DNA from: Lachnospiraceae bacterium C10
Lineage (GTDB): Bacteria > Bacillota > Clostridia > Lachnospirales > Lachnospiraceae
DNA length: 64,000 nucleotides
Assembly (NCBI GenBank): GCA_900100095.1
Contig: FMTN01000016.1
Location: 41,617 to 105,616, forward strand
Direction of reading: 5' to 3'
A program made the translations under genes and the position numbers. The notes under the pieces were generated by a model that was given only the letters and a program-made list of their open reading frames with translations, was not told where the DNA came from and did not search any database. Each line of letters begins with the position of its first letter. Within the stretch, counting starts at the first letter, position 1. Positions 17,323-24,910 of the stretch are shown in pieces.

Positions 17323-17520
17323 GGGAGTGAATATTACGTGGATATGCGCGATATGGATAAGGCCCTGACAGAAGCAGGAGTAGAACATGAATTGATCGAT
17401 CCTCTTGCAGAAAGAAATATGGAGATGCAGCATTGCTTTGTTGCTTCGGAACGAGCGAACGATGTTGCGAGGGATGCATTTGATAGGATGATAGCGTTCA
17501 TTAAAAGTCAGAAGAATTGA
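17323..17520 (+). pseudogene. C-terminal fragment of an alpha/beta hydrolase
   Basis: The frame encodes GSEYYVDMRDMDKALTEAGV then EHELIDPLAERNMEMQHCFV and a final DAFDRMIAFIK. This is the last part of an esterase-type hydrolase, carrying the catalytic-His region (MQH). The nucleophile elbow and N-terminal two thirds are missing, and the upstream frame is formed by the previous gene's terminator. It is therefore a remnant rather than a gene. Confidence 0.65.
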
Positions 17521-17648
17521 TTTAACTCAGTCGGGCTACAAGCTCCGACTGAGTTAAACGCTCCGCGAGGATGCGCACGGATTCGGACAGGAATTTGTCT
17601 GCTGAAGCAGACCCGAATCCGGCGCGCAAGACTCGCGAGCGAGTCTTG
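17521..17648 (+). repeat. Multi-hairpin structured repeat, copy 1
   Basis: Four stems in order: TTTAACTCAGTCGG/CCGACTGAGTTAAA (17521-17558, 14 bp, perfect); CGC-TCC-GCGA-GGA-T-GCG (17559-17575, GNRA-like loop); CGGATTCGG (17578-17586) with CCGAATCCG (17613-17621) enclosing GTCTGC-TGAA-GCAGAC (17597-17612); and CAAGACTCG/CGAGTCTTG (17627-17648). The block CGCTCCGCGAGGATGCGCA and the stem order recur at 23,734-23,843 with different stem sequences but kept pairing. Confidence 0.75.
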
Positions 17649-17686
17649 ACAAAAGGTCAGAAAACTGACAATAGATAGAATCATTG

Positions 17687-17716
17687 AAAAAAAGGCCTGC
17701 GGGAAATCCGCAGGCC
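17687..17716 (-). terminator. Intrinsic terminator of hsp20
   Basis: Read on the minus strand, GGCCTGCGG-ATTTC-CCGCAGGCC is followed by seven T (17687-17693 as A on the plus strand). Confidence 0.85.
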
Positions 17717-17726
17717 CACTTTAACA

Positions 17727-18176
17727 TTATCCTTCGATGAGTATCTGTTTCTTTTCAGGAAGCTTCTCTTTGTCCTTCTTAGGAAGGGTGAGATTCAAAA
17801 CTCCATGCTTGAATCTTGCCTTGATATCTTCTTCGGTGATGTTATCGCCGACATAGAAGCTTCTCTGCATTGATCCGGAATAACGCTCCTGCCTGATAAG
17901 TCTGCCCTTCTTATCCTTTTCGTCCTTATCCAGACCCTTATTTGCACTGACAATGAGATATCCATTGTTCAGCTCCAGACCAATCTCTTCTTTCTTGAAG
18001 CCGGGCAGGTCGATATCTACTTCGTAGTGATTGTCATGCTCATGAACATCGGTCTTCATCATCCTGTCGGCGTGTCTGCCATACAGATTTCTTTCGGTTC
18101 TGTCCAGATCACTGAAATCCGGGAATGCGAACCAGTCGTCAAATAAATCTTCTCCAAAAATACTAGGTCTTAACAT
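17727..18176 (-). CDS. Hsp20 / alpha-crystallin family small heat-shock protein
   Basis: A 149-residue protein. The alpha-crystallin domain covers residues about 45-140: MKTDVHEHDNHYEVDIDLPG, FKKEEIGLELNNGYLIVSA, RSFYVGDNITEEDIKARF and the closing GVLNLTLPK. It prevents aggregation of unfolding proteins in the cytoplasm. ATG 18176 (MLRPSIFGEDLF) has AAGGAGGT 7 bases upstream; a start 8 codons earlier lies within that RBS. A CIRCE operator over its promoter predicts control by HrcA, and a clean terminator follows. Confidence 0.93.
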   Translation of the reverse strand: MLRPSIFGEDLFDDWFAFPDFSDLDRTERNLYGRHADRMMKTDVHEHDNHYEVDIDLPGFKKEEIGLELNNGYLIVSANKGLDKDEKDKKGRLIRQERYSGSMQRSFYVGDNITEEDIKARFKHGVLNLTLPKKDKEKLPEKKQILIEG

Positions 18177-18292
18177 AATGCTTACCTCCTTTTCACTCAA
18201 TACTGTTAATAGCTACTGAGCAAGGGGAAGGAGGGATTAGATCATTGGAACATCCCGTTCTTTTGGTCTTCTCTGTTCCTCTGTTCAATTAT

Positions 18293-18334
18293 GTTATAGC
18301 ACTTAAATTATCACTCGTCAAGTGAGAGTGCTAA
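18293..18334 (-). promoter_or_regulatory. CIRCE operator and promoter of hsp20
   Basis: TTATCACTC-N9-GAGTGCTAA (18308-18334) is the CIRCE element bound by HrcA, with one mismatch (consensus TTAGCACTC). On the minus strand -35 TTGACG (18316-18321) lies inside the CIRCE spacer and -10 TATAAC (18293-18298) follows after exactly 17 bp. Bound HrcA would cover the -35 box. Confidence 0.85.
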
Positions 18335-18344
18335 CAATATCTGC

Positions 18345-18596
18345 GGAATATTTGTCAACTTCCTGTTGCTGCGTGAGCAGAATGCACAGATCCCAATGGC
18401 AGTGGTCGGTATCGTCATGAAGTTCTTCCGGATCGTGATCTCCATCGTAGTCGGTATGGCCGCAGGATGCATCCCTGTTGTCGGATATAACGTTGAACTG
18501 TTCCCCGGAGCATTGATCGGTATCTTCGGCGCGGCTAATGAGAGTGTATATTATACGGCATTTGCAATCAAGGCATTCAGATATATCTTTGCATGA
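18345..18596 (+). pseudogene. MATE efflux transporter remnant with internal deletion
   Basis: The frame reads VNFLLLREQNAQIPMAVVGI then VMKFFRIVISIVVGMAAGCI and PVVGYN, a recognisable mid-part of a MATE multidrug exporter. This is joined directly to LFPGALIGIFGAANESVYYT and AFAIKAFRYIF, which normally comes about 20-30 residues later. There is no proper start, and the transporter's two ends are absent. Confidence 0.6.
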
Positions 18597-18643
18597 TGAT
18601 CTTTGCCTGTGTGAACAAGGCCTGCTTTTTTTATGTCCTGCTT

Positions 18644-18684
18644 CTATTAGCCAAAAACGAAAATATATTGAAAATGGCTAATAG
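18644..18684 (+). repeat. 10-bp inverted repeat CTATTAGCCA / TGGCTAATAG
   Basis: Perfect 10-bp arms at 18644-18653 and 18675-18684, with an A-rich 21-base loop. A second palindrome, GTGGCGCCAC, lies about 25 bases downstream. Role unknown. Confidence 0.4.
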
Positions 18685-18740
18685 ACACACGTCATATTGT
18701 GGCGCCACATTCGTAATACAATCAAAAACTTGAATGAAGT

Positions 18741-18775
18741 GGCAGCTGTTGCAAATTTTGCAACAGTTGCCTTTT
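18741..18775. terminator. Hairpin terminator between convergent units
   Basis: GGCAGCTGTTGCAAA pairs with TTTTGCAACAGTTGCC (one mismatch), followed on the plus strand by TTTTCTTATTT. It abuts the 3' end of the minus-strand HTH gene. Confidence 0.6.
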
Positions 18776-18776
18776 C

Positions 18777-19091
18777 TTATTTCTTCCATAATTTAATAGT
18801 TTTTAGAAGCTTTTCTTTTTCCTCATTATTGAGCTTTTTTATTTCAGCCAACAGAGCGTTGTCGATGGATGATGCTATGTAGTCCGGTTCTAAATTTCCA
18901 ACAAGTTCATCAAGTGTGATTCCCATAAGTTTTGCATAGTAGATAAGAAGTCTAAGTGACATAGCAGTTCTGCCATTTTCGACGTTACTGATGTATCCAG
19001 GTGTGACATCTAATTCGGTTGCTACCTGATTTTGAGTCATTCCGAGATTGATTCGGTAACGCTTTATCTGTTCTCCGTAATTATCATTCAT
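18777..19091 (-). CDS. XRE-family transcriptional regulator
   Basis: A 104-residue protein. Residues 5-62 are a Cro/CI-type HTH: GEQIKRYRINLGMTQNQVAT, ELDVTPGYISNVENGRTAMS, LRLLIYYAKLMGITLDELV. The C-terminal 40 residues are a charged helix (LLAEIKKLNNEEKEKLLKTI) that may dimerise. It is divergent from the gene at 19,261; AT-rich palindromes in the shared upstream region (for example ATACTA-T-TAGTAT) are plausible binding sites. Confidence 0.85.
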   Translation of the reverse strand: MNDNYGEQIKRYRINLGMTQNQVATELDVTPGYISNVENGRTAMSLRLLIYYAKLMGITLDELVGNLEPDYIASSIDNALLAEIKKLNNEEKEKLLKTIKLWKK

Positions 19092-19124
19092 AATACACCT
19101 CGTTTATTAATGATATATATAATT

Positions 19125-19165
19125 ATACTATTAGTATTGACTGAAGGATAGCATCCGATTAGTAT
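19125..19165 (+). promoter_or_regulatory. Promoter with palindrome ATACTA-T-TAGTAT
   Basis: TTGACT (19137-19142), 17-bp spacer, TAGTAT (19160-19165). The palindrome at 19125-19137 overlaps the start of the -35 box; a similar TTAGTATAGTATA overlaps the -10. Fits control by the adjacent XRE protein. Confidence 0.5.
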
Positions 19166-19260
19166 AGTATATATATTATAAGTATATTTTGGGATTTCGA
19201 AAGAAGAGAAAGTTTCACTTGATAAAACAAGAGAAGAAACGGTTTTAGGAGGTAATTAGT

Positions 19261-19683
19261 GTGAGCAGAAAAGGTGAAGCAAAAAGAAGAAAAACTAAAA
19301 TCCTTAGAAACAAGAAATTGATAAAAAGGTATCCCTGGATAGCGCTGGTTGATTGGTATGGGAATAAGGTTAATGACTACAGTTATACAATGTATGACGA
19401 TGTTCCTATTGGCTGGAAACGTGCATTTGGAAAAATAATGCTAGAGGAATACAGAGAAGTTCTGATTCGAAATCATTATTTGAAAGAATTTCAGTGGGTG
19501 CAGGTAAAGGAAAAGTATGGAACACTAAGGTTATACTCGAACGCTGCACCTATGGAAGTGCTAGACCTGGAATCAAAATATGACTATATTTCTGGTTTTT
19601 TCTGTATCTCATGTGGACGTATGAATGCTTTTCTCCTGCTAGAGGGAAGTATGAGGAGAAACGGGATTATTCACAAACTATAA
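19261..19683 (+). CDS. Hypothetical protein with CxxC, probably C-terminally truncated
   Basis: Starts at GTG 19261 (RBS AGGAGGTAATTA). The first 26 residues are strongly basic (SRKGEAKRRKTKILRNKKLI). Then WKRAFGKIMLEEYREVLIRN, HYLKEFQWVQVKEKYGTLRL and a C-I-S-C pair. I recall related hypothetical proteins that continue past this Cys pair with a second Cys pair (a zinc ribbon); here the sequence shifts to unrelated residues after CISCGR. The end of the gene is thus probably lost by frameshift or recombination. Function unknown. Confidence 0.5.
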   Translation: MSRKGEAKRRKTKILRNKKLIKRYPWIALVDWYGNKVNDYSYTMYDDVPIGWKRAFGKIMLEEYREVLIRNHYLKEFQWVQVKEKYGTLRLYSNAAPMEVLDLESKYDYISGFFCISCGRMNAFLLLEGSMRRNGIIHKL

Positions 19684-19741
19684 AGAAGATTATTGCTAGA
19701 CAACAAATTTTGAAACAACCGACTATTTCGAGGATGGAGAA

Positions 19742-19840
19742 ATGAGTAAAGTTTTTGTAATACCAGATGTGCATTTGAAGCCATGGATATTTGATAAGGC
19801 GGAGGAGTTGATTGTACGTATGAAATATGATGCACACTGA
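19742..19840 (+). pseudogene. N-terminal fragment of a metallophosphoesterase
   Basis: A 32-codon frame starting MSKVFVIPDVHLKPWIFDKA. 'PDVH' is the first metal-binding motif (D-x-H) of calcineurin-like phosphoesterases. The frame stops after AEELIVRMKYDAH, before the GD and GNH motifs. Confidence 0.6.
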
Positions 19841-19886
19841 GACAATCAATGCTGTTGATGACGAGGATTAAATGGATAAATGAACA

Positions 19887-19915
19887 TTGACAATATGTTG
19901 AATACGACATATTAT
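19887..19915 (+). promoter_or_regulatory. Promoter and operator of the higBA-like pair
   Basis: TTGACA (19887-19892), 17-bp spacer, TATTAT (19910-19915). The inverted repeat ATATGT-N8-ACATAT (19893-19912) fills the spacer, the usual place for antitoxin binding. Confidence 0.65.
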
Positions 19916-19931
19916 TATAGGAGAGAACGAA

Positions 19932-20282
19932 ATGTTTGAAGTTGAATTTTATGATACTAGTGAAGGTCAGTGTCCTGTTCAGGAGTTTTTGGATTCGTTA
20001 GAGCCAAAGATAAAGGCGAAGACTTTAAGGACAATTGATTTGTTGGAAACAAATGGCCCAAAGCTTCGTGAACCGTATTCAGGTTCGATGGGAGATGGAA
20101 TATTTGAGCTTCGGACAAAGCAAGGATCAAATATTACAAGGGTTTTCTATTTCTTCTTTGTGGGGCAAAAGGCTATATTAACAAATGGGTTTGTCAAGAA
20201 AACGCAAAAGACTCCTAAGGCAGACTTGGATTTAGCGCAAAAATATAAATCTGATTATGAACGGAGGTATTGTCATGAGTAG
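19932..20282 (+). CDS. higB: RelE/HigB-type toxin (phage Gp49-like)
   Basis: A 116-residue protein: FEVEFYDTSEGQCPVQEFLD, LLETNGPKLREPYSGSMGDG, IFELRTKQGSNITRVFYFFF and NGFVKKTQKTPKADLDLAQK. This is the HigB/Gp49 branch of RelE-fold toxins, which cleave mRNA on the ribosome. The order toxin-then-antitoxin, with an 8-base overlap, is the HigBA arrangement. Confidence 0.85.
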   Translation: MFEVEFYDTSEGQCPVQEFLDSLEPKIKAKTLRTIDLLETNGPKLREPYSGSMGDGIFELRTKQGSNITRVFYFFFVGQKAILTNGFVKKTQKTPKADLDLAQKYKSDYERRYCHE

Positions 20283-20562
20283 TTATAAAGATTATAAAAA
20301 GAAAGCTCTGCAAAATCCGGAAGTGAAAGCAGAATATGATGTATTGCAACCGGAGTATGATATAATTCAAGCGATGATTGATGCGCGCAACAGTCAACAT
20401 ATTACGCAGAAAGAACTTGCTGAAAAAACAGGCATTACTCAAGCTGATATTAGTAGGATTGAAAATGGAACACGAAATCCCAGCCTTGCTATGATGAAAA
20501 GGATAGCAGAAGGATTAGGGATGCAGTTGAAATTAGAGTTTGTTCCAACCGTTTCAAAATGA
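20275..20562 (+). CDS. higA: HigA-type XRE antitoxin
   Basis: A 95-residue protein; the HTH is at residues about 35-90 (ITQKELAEKTGITQADISRI, ENGTRNPSLAMMKRIAEGLG). ATG 20275 is chosen because GGAGG lies 7 bases upstream; an in-frame start at 20257 has no RBS. It neutralises HigB and likely represses the operator at 19893-19912. Its last two codons and the stop codon lie inside the repeat that begins at 20555, so the C-terminus may have been set by insertion of that repeat. Confidence 0.85.
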   Translation: MSSYKDYKKKALQNPEVKAEYDVLQPEYDIIQAMIDARNSQHITQKELAEKTGITQADISRIENGTRNPSLAMMKRIAEGLGMQLKLEFVPTVSK

Positions 20563-20691
20563 GCCCTAATGCTTGAAGAAAGTGTCACTTAGCCCTAAGT
20601 ACCTTGATTAACACAAAACAAACCCGTCCGGGGATGTCAATGACAGAGAAGATTGCTCTGGTGATTGACATGCCTGGGCGGGTTTATTATT
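20555..20691 (+). repeat. About 136-bp hairpin-forming repeat, copy 1
   Basis: Nearly identical to 30,069-30,203. Both start CAAAATGAGCCCTAAT and contain a long hairpin: AAACCCGTCC (20620-20629) with GGGCGGGTTT (20676-20685), and inner stems ATGTCAAT/ATTGACAT and CAGAG/CTCTG. The tail TTTATTATTTT makes it a possible terminator for higBA. Confidence 0.75.
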
Positions 20692-20773
20692 TTCAAGAAT
20701 GCGCATAATCAAAGAATGAACAACAACAATTGATGCGTATAATCAAAACAAGATGAGCATGAGGAGGAAGAAT

Positions 20774-21122
20774 ATGGTTTTAAGAAGAAAAATGTATAAC
20801 AAACTGCTTGATTGGAAAAATGAATGTCAGGGTACAAAGGTGATACTTTTTTTTGCTATCTGATTTCATGATTTCTAATGAATGTTTCTTATGTAACGAT
20901 CCTAATGTCGGACTGTCGATAAATGAAGAACGCACTTACGTAAAATGTTACTTAGGAGACACAGGTTTGTTAGTCAGCCATGCTGTTGATGAGAATGAAT
21001 TGCTTGAGAGCGAAGTATATTCTCAGATACTTAATGATAAACAGTCAATTAACGAAGGTATGCTTTATGAAAATATAATTGCACAGATGCTTGTGGCAAA
21101 TGGACACAAATTATATTTTTAA
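20774..21122 (+). pseudogene. ATP-binding DUF4143 protein with large internal deletion
   Basis: ATG 20774 has a strong RBS (GAGGAGGAAG) and gives MVLRRKMYNKLLDWKNECQG, the usual N-terminus of AAA+/DUF4143 ATPases. The frame ends after FFAI. From 20853 another frame encodes the distal DUF4143 segment (VKCYLGDTGLLVSHAVDENE, INEGMLYENIIAQMLVANGH). The ATPase core with Walker A and B is gone. The two pieces are only about 35 bases apart. Confidence 0.7.
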
Positions 21123-21130
21123 ATACCTTT

Positions 21131-21227
21131 TCTGCAAAATCGTCAATTTTATTTCGCGCTATTTCTGCAAAATCGTCAATTTTACTTCAACACTATTCCT
21201 GCAAAATCATTTTTTTTATTCTTCTAG
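21131..21227 (+). repeat. Three tandem copies of a 33-bp unit
   Basis: TCTGCAAAATCGTCAATTTT starts at 21131 and 21164, with a diverged third copy (TCCTGCAAAATCATTTTTTT) at 21197. It directly follows the DUF4143 remnant. Confidence 0.6.
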
Positions 21228-21288
21228 ATATAGAAATCCAAAAACATTATCTTTAACGTCACATCTTGCAGCTGATTATTAGCTTTCA

Positions 21289-21423
21289 TATGAAGAACCA
21301 AATCTTTTGCTTGAAATAGATCATATAATTCCGATTTCAAAAGGAGGATTGACGCAGGAAGACAACTTACAAACTCTTTGTTGGAAGGGTAATCGAAGTA
21401 AGGGCGCAAAGATTGTTTTATAA
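21289..21423 (+). pseudogene. C-terminal HNH endonuclease fragment
   Basis: A 44-codon frame ending at TAA 21421: LLLEIDHIIPISKGGLTQED then NLQTLCWKGNRSKGAKIVL. EIDHIIP...GG...NLQTLC is an HNH core. One of the usual zinc cysteines (CWKCN) is Gly here (CWKGN), and there is no start codon. Confidence 0.65.
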
Positions 21424-21424
21424 G

Positions 21425-21492
21425 GCTGACTTGAAATTCTAAATTCCAGTGCAAGGGTAAATTCCATCGGCGTTTAAAATTCATTGTATTTT
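21425..21492 (+). repeat. 68-bp dispersed repeat, copy A
   Basis: Starts GCTGACTTGAAATTCTAAAT and ends AAATTCATTGTATTTT. It matches 62,569-62,636 on the same strand with one visible mismatch (CATCGG versus CACCGG). Probably the end of a mobile element. Confidence 0.75.
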
Positions 21493-21593
21493 GGGGAATA
21501 ATTGATGATTTTTTGATAGTAAGATGTGAAAAAATGTATAATTATTACTAGCGTAACATTACAGAAAGTATTGTTTGATCCGGAGGTAATTTT

Positions 21594-23489
21594 ATGGGAC
21601 GTTTAGAAAGTGGAACTTATGTACAGGTTATAGATACAGGGCGTATAGGTGAAGTGCTTAGCAGAGAAAGAACAAATGTCGTGGTTGAGTTTTGCGATGT
21701 TTCAAGCGTGTGCCCGGAAGAATATACCTTTAAAGATTATCAGTTGAAAGTAGTGGAGCTTCCAAGGATTAAAACTTCTCAGCTTGGACCTTTAGTTCGT
21801 GGTGAGATAACCCTTACAGAGATTACCAATGGAACACACTTATTGCCGGAATATGTCGAGGTTGATTCTAAGGCATATAGGATAAATGCAAAAGATATGC
21901 TTATTGGAGTTAAGCATTATGATGGCATGCCTGTAGAAGATGTTTATCGCTGGTTAGAAGCAATCATGATTGTGGAAGAAGAGATGCATTTTCCTACTGA
22001 TGTAGGCGAAAACATAGTTGATGCTGTTACGGAGAAAGATATCATTTCGTATGCCTATGGCGAGATGAGTGAGCTTCGGTGGGATTTATGTGATTTTGAT
22101 CCTGTGGAACTCTCCGATGACGCTTTTAATATAATCAAGGATGTTCTAGGAACTTGGGTTGAGTCTGATGGGAAGGAAATACCGGAAGTGATCAAGCAAG
22201 TGATTGCGGAACAATTTGATGACAACGATATAGATAAGCAGTCTGAGGCAACGCAGAAGCTTTATAAAGAGTGCTTGGACTATTGCTGTGATGTCAAGAA
22301 AGATCCTAAATCTATTCAGCGCAGAGGATATTGTTATTACTGCGGAACAAAGATATATCCAAATGACTGGGTTAAGGCAAGAGATGCTTTTATTGACTAT
22401 TATCAGATGACAGGTGATGCATCCGCTGCAAATACACTGGGTTATATTTATTACTATGGCAGATGTAACGGTGGAGTTCCTGAGTATGAACAGGCTTTTA
22501 AATATTTTAGCATTGGTCATGCATATACCTATTTCGAGAGTACCTATAAGCTTGCAGATATGTTGGCTCACGGATATGGAGTAGTTAAGGACGGAGAGTC
22601 TGCTAATCATCTATATTATAGTGTTTACAAGCAAAATTATAAGAGATTCATAAGAGGCGATTTTGAGTGCAAATTTGCGGATGCAGCTCTTCGTATGGGC
22701 AATTGCTTCAAAGATGAAATAGGAGCCCGTAAAGACTTAGAAATGGCATATTTTTATTACCTACAGGCTGATTATGCTATTCGTGAAAGAACGAAGAGAG
22801 CTAATCATTATGGAGATACTGTAGTATTTAATGGTATTCAGAAAGCTCTTGAGGAAACACGTAAAGAGTATACAGAGACAGGACGTACTGAGAAGTTTAT
22901 TTATCCTGACTGGACAAAGTGGACTCTGATCAAGCATAGAAGATGTAAGCTTACAATTAAGGAATTAAGCAATGGTGTTCTGGCAATTGATGCAAAACCT
23001 TTGAAACGAAGGGATGAGAATGAAGCTCCTCAGATGCTTATAACGATTCCAAGGGCTGATTACTGTGAACTTAAGAAAAAGGTAAGGATCAAGACAGCAC
23101 CTAACAGTAGATACGGCACATTGGATGAAAAGCCAGAAATCATATTTGATAGTGTTGAGTATGATTGGGACGAGAAAAAGACTAGCTTTTATCTGTATGA
23201 TGAGCTGGCAGGAGAGATTTACACAGAGTACTATACTTTGACTGCTCCGGCAAAAAAGAAACATGAGTTATCAGGCGAAGTTCATCACTTTGTATCAGTA
23301 CTCTTTGAGGAAAGCGGCAGGTGTTATGATTACCTATGCGATGATCCATCGGTAAAGGTGAATGATATTGTTATAGTCAAAGGATATGATGGAGAGAAGC
23401 CGGTTAAGGTCGTTGCTGTATCTGACAAGTATGAGAGCGAATTGGGACTTTCGATAGAGAAGTATAAAAAGATAATAAGAAAAAAGTAA
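21594..23489 (+). CDS. Sel1-like repeat protein
   Basis: A 631-residue protein. Residues 1-55 look like a small SH3/KOW-type beta domain (GTYVQVIDTGRIGEVLSRER). Residues about 255-410 hold Sel1/TPR-type repeats: ANTLGYIYYYGRCNGGVPEY, EQAFKYFSIGHAYTYFESTY, KLADMLAHGYGVVKDGESAN, RKDLEMAYFYYLQADYA. The C-terminal region (EVHHFVSVLFEESGRCYDYL, VNDIVIVKGYDGEKPVKV) is beta-rich and not recognised. No signal peptide is seen. Sel1 repeats bind proteins; role here unknown. RBS GGAGG precedes the ATG by 8 bases. Confidence 0.7.
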   Translation: MGRLESGTYVQVIDTGRIGEVLSRERTNVVVEFCDVSSVCPEEYTFKDYQLKVVELPRIKTSQLGPLVRGEITLTEITNGTHLLPEYVEVDSKAYRINAKDMLIGVKHYDGMPVEDVYRWLEAIMIVEEEMHFPTDVGENIVDAVTEKDIISYAYGEMSELRWDLCDFDPVELSDDAFNIIKDVLGTWVESDGKEIPEVIKQVIAEQFDDNDIDKQSEATQKLYKECLDYCCDVKKDPKSIQRRGYCYYCGTKIYPNDWVKARDAFIDYYQMTGDASAANTLGYIYYYGRCNGGVPEYEQAFKYFSIGHAYTYFESTYKLADMLAHGYGVVKDGESANHLYYSVYKQNYKRFIRGDFECKFADAALRMGNCFKDEIGARKDLEMAYFYYLQADYAIRERTKRANHYGDTVVFNGIQKALEETRKEYTETGRTEKFIYPDWTKWTLIKHRRCKLTIKELSNGVLAIDAKPLKRRDENEAPQMLITIPRADYCELKKKVRIKTAPNSRYGTLDEKPEIIFDSVEYDWDEKKTSFYLYDELAGEIYTEYYTLTAPAKKKHELSGEVHHFVSVLFEESGRCYDYLCDDPSVKVNDIVIVKGYDGEKPVKVVAVSDKYESELGLSIEKYKKIIRKK

Positions 23490-23529
23490 AGTTAAGAAAA
23501 CATCTAACTCAGTGATGAACTACTCTATA

Positions 23530-23727
23530 GAAGACTGTTTATCTCAGTCGGATAAGACCCCTTCCTCTAAGCGAAGCGAAGGTAGGGGTTATGAATCGAG
23601 TAGGCTGACTCCTACTCGATTTCAACTCTGTTTCACACCTCAAGGCAAAGCCTTTCGGTGCTTACAGTCGCCAAAGTCTCCCTTGCAAGCAAGCTTGCAG
23701 ATGAGACCTTGGCTCGTTGTTATACAA
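23530..23727 (+). repeat. Cluster of palindromic modules
   Basis: Consecutive stems: CCCC..CCTTC/GAAGG..GGGG (about 23558-23588), AATCGAGTAGG/CCTACTCGATT (about 23593-23620), CACCTCAAGGC-AAA-GCCTTTCGGTG (23636-23660), and GCCAAAGTCTC/GAGACCTTGGC enclosing CTTGCAAGCAAGCTTGCAG (about 23670-23713). The 23636-23660 module recurs, reverse-complemented and exact, at 55651-55675. Confidence 0.65.
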
Positions 23728-23733
23728 ACTGGT

Positions 23734-23843
23734 CTCAGTCGGGGTTACAATCTCCGACTGAGATAAACGCTCCGCGAGGATGCGCAGAGATTTGCATATG
23801 AAATATGTCAGCTACGCTGACGCAAATCACTGACGCAAATCTC
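23734..23843 (+). repeat. Multi-hairpin structured repeat, copy 2
   Basis: CTCAGTCGG/CCGACTGAG (23734-23762), then CGCTCCGCGAGGATGCGCA, then GAGATTTGC (23787-23795) with GCAAATCTC (23835-23843) or the nearer GCAAATC (23822-23828), enclosing GTCAGC-TAC-GCTGAC (23807-23821). Same order as 17,521-17,648; stem sequences differ but pairing is kept. Confidence 0.75.
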
Positions 23844-23846
23844 GCG

Positions 23847-23934
23847 GCAGATGCATTGTGCAATTTCGATAAGTATGATATCGTAATAGGACCTGTTGCG
23901 GATGATAATATGGCAATGCTGTTTAGACAATATG
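23847..23934 (+). pseudogene. DUF3990-like fragment
   Basis: The frame reads ADALCNFDKYDIVIGPVADD then NMAMLFRQY, matching the 'YD-hydrophobic-GP-x-A-(N/D)-D' strand of DUF3990 proteins (ADP-ribosyltransferase-like). It has no start, is fused to the structured repeat upstream and runs into the RBS of the next gene. Confidence 0.5.
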
Positions 23935-23943
23935 GAGGTAATT

Positions 23944-24375
23944 ATGATAAAAAAAAGAACACTTGTTACAATATTAATTTGCTTTATGATGTCGTTGGTG
24001 GCGGTGACATCCAGTGTACAGACGACATATGCGGATGCAGGCAAGACGGCGGTGGCCAACCTTAAGGGAAAGTGGTATTCAAATTCCATGGGTGAAAATG
24101 GCCCAATGTTCTATGCAAAATTCACAAAGAAATACGTAAAGTATTATTACTATCATACGGATTTGGGAAAGTATAAGTATGAAAGCAAGAGCCGGATTAA
24201 GAGTGCTAAAAAGTATGGCAGTGGATACTGGATCAAGGTAACGTCCGGTAAACACAAGTATAGTTATCGGACATCGAAAGAGGATGCTAACAGCTTGGAA
24301 TACTATGGCACATGGAATAAGAAAAAAATGGCTGACACCTATTCCGGATCATCGAGTCTGAGCCGGTACAACTAG
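23944..24375 (+). CDS. Secreted hypothetical protein
   Basis: A 143-residue protein with a clear signal peptide (MIKKRTLVTILICFMMSLVA then VTSSVQTTYADAG, cleavage likely after YADA or nearby). The mature part is basic and Tyr/Lys/Ser rich (AKFTKKYVKYYYYHTDLGKY, SRIKSAKKYGSGYWIKVTSG) with a short beta-type pattern. ATG 23944 has GGAGG 8 bases upstream. No known domain recognised; an exported small wall- or surface-associated protein is likely. Confidence 0.6.
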   Translation: MIKKRTLVTILICFMMSLVAVTSSVQTTYADAGKTAVANLKGKWYSNSMGENGPMFYAKFTKKYVKYYYYHTDLGKYKYESKSRIKSAKKYGSGYWIKVTSGKHKYSYRTSKEDANSLEYYGTWNKKKMADTYSGSSSLSRYN

Positions 24376-24509
24376 GCAAAAAGGATATCAAATATACGAT
24401 CGGGCGATTGTGGCAGTGGCCTTTTGTGGAGAAATCATCAAAATTATAGTCATTGACACACTTTACGATGGTGTATATTTGATATATAGTTTCACCAAGG
24501 TTTTTACAT

Positions 24510-24541
24510 AGAGCAGTTATCTCGAAAGAGGTAGCTGCTCT
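24510..24541 (+). terminator. Strong hairpin, possible terminator
   Basis: AGAGCAGTTATCTC-GAAA-GAGGTAGCTGCTCT, 14-bp stem with one G-T pair, followed by TTGCTTGC. The T-run is weak. Upstream, TTGACA (about 24454) and TATTTG 17 bp later may form a promoter. Confidence 0.5.
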
Positions 24542-24641
24542 TTGCTTGCTAGTTGGTATTTATGTATATAATTATTTTACCGAAGTTCATTTAGGTGAAG
24601 TAAACTTCGGCGAAATTGATTACGGCTTATGGAGGTGCAAT

Positions 24642-24812
24642 ATGCAGGATATATTTAGAGGTAGAACAACAGAATTAAGAATTCTTGATAAGAAATTTAA
24701 ACAGAGCGGTTTTGTAATGACTGTTCTGTATGGAAGTCGTCGAATTGGTAAAACGAAACTTATTAATATCAACCTGCATAAAACGAACGTTGCAAATGAG
24801 GAGCTGGAATAG
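24642..24812 (+). pseudogene. N-terminal fragment of an AAA-type ATPase
   Basis: From ATG 24642 (GGAGG upstream) the frame gives MQDIFRGRTTELRILDKKFK then QSGFVMTVLYGSRRIGKTKL. 'YG(R/S)RR(V/I)GKT' is the Walker A of archaeal-type prokaryotic ATPases (often with DUF234). It stops after 56 codons. Confidence 0.65.
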
Positions 24813-24910
24813 ATAGAGATGGTACGAAAGAAGATTTGCCATTTGATTAATGGATAAAATGTAAGTTGACTGGCTCAATATATACGTATTATTTAAAGGA
24901 GAAGAATACC

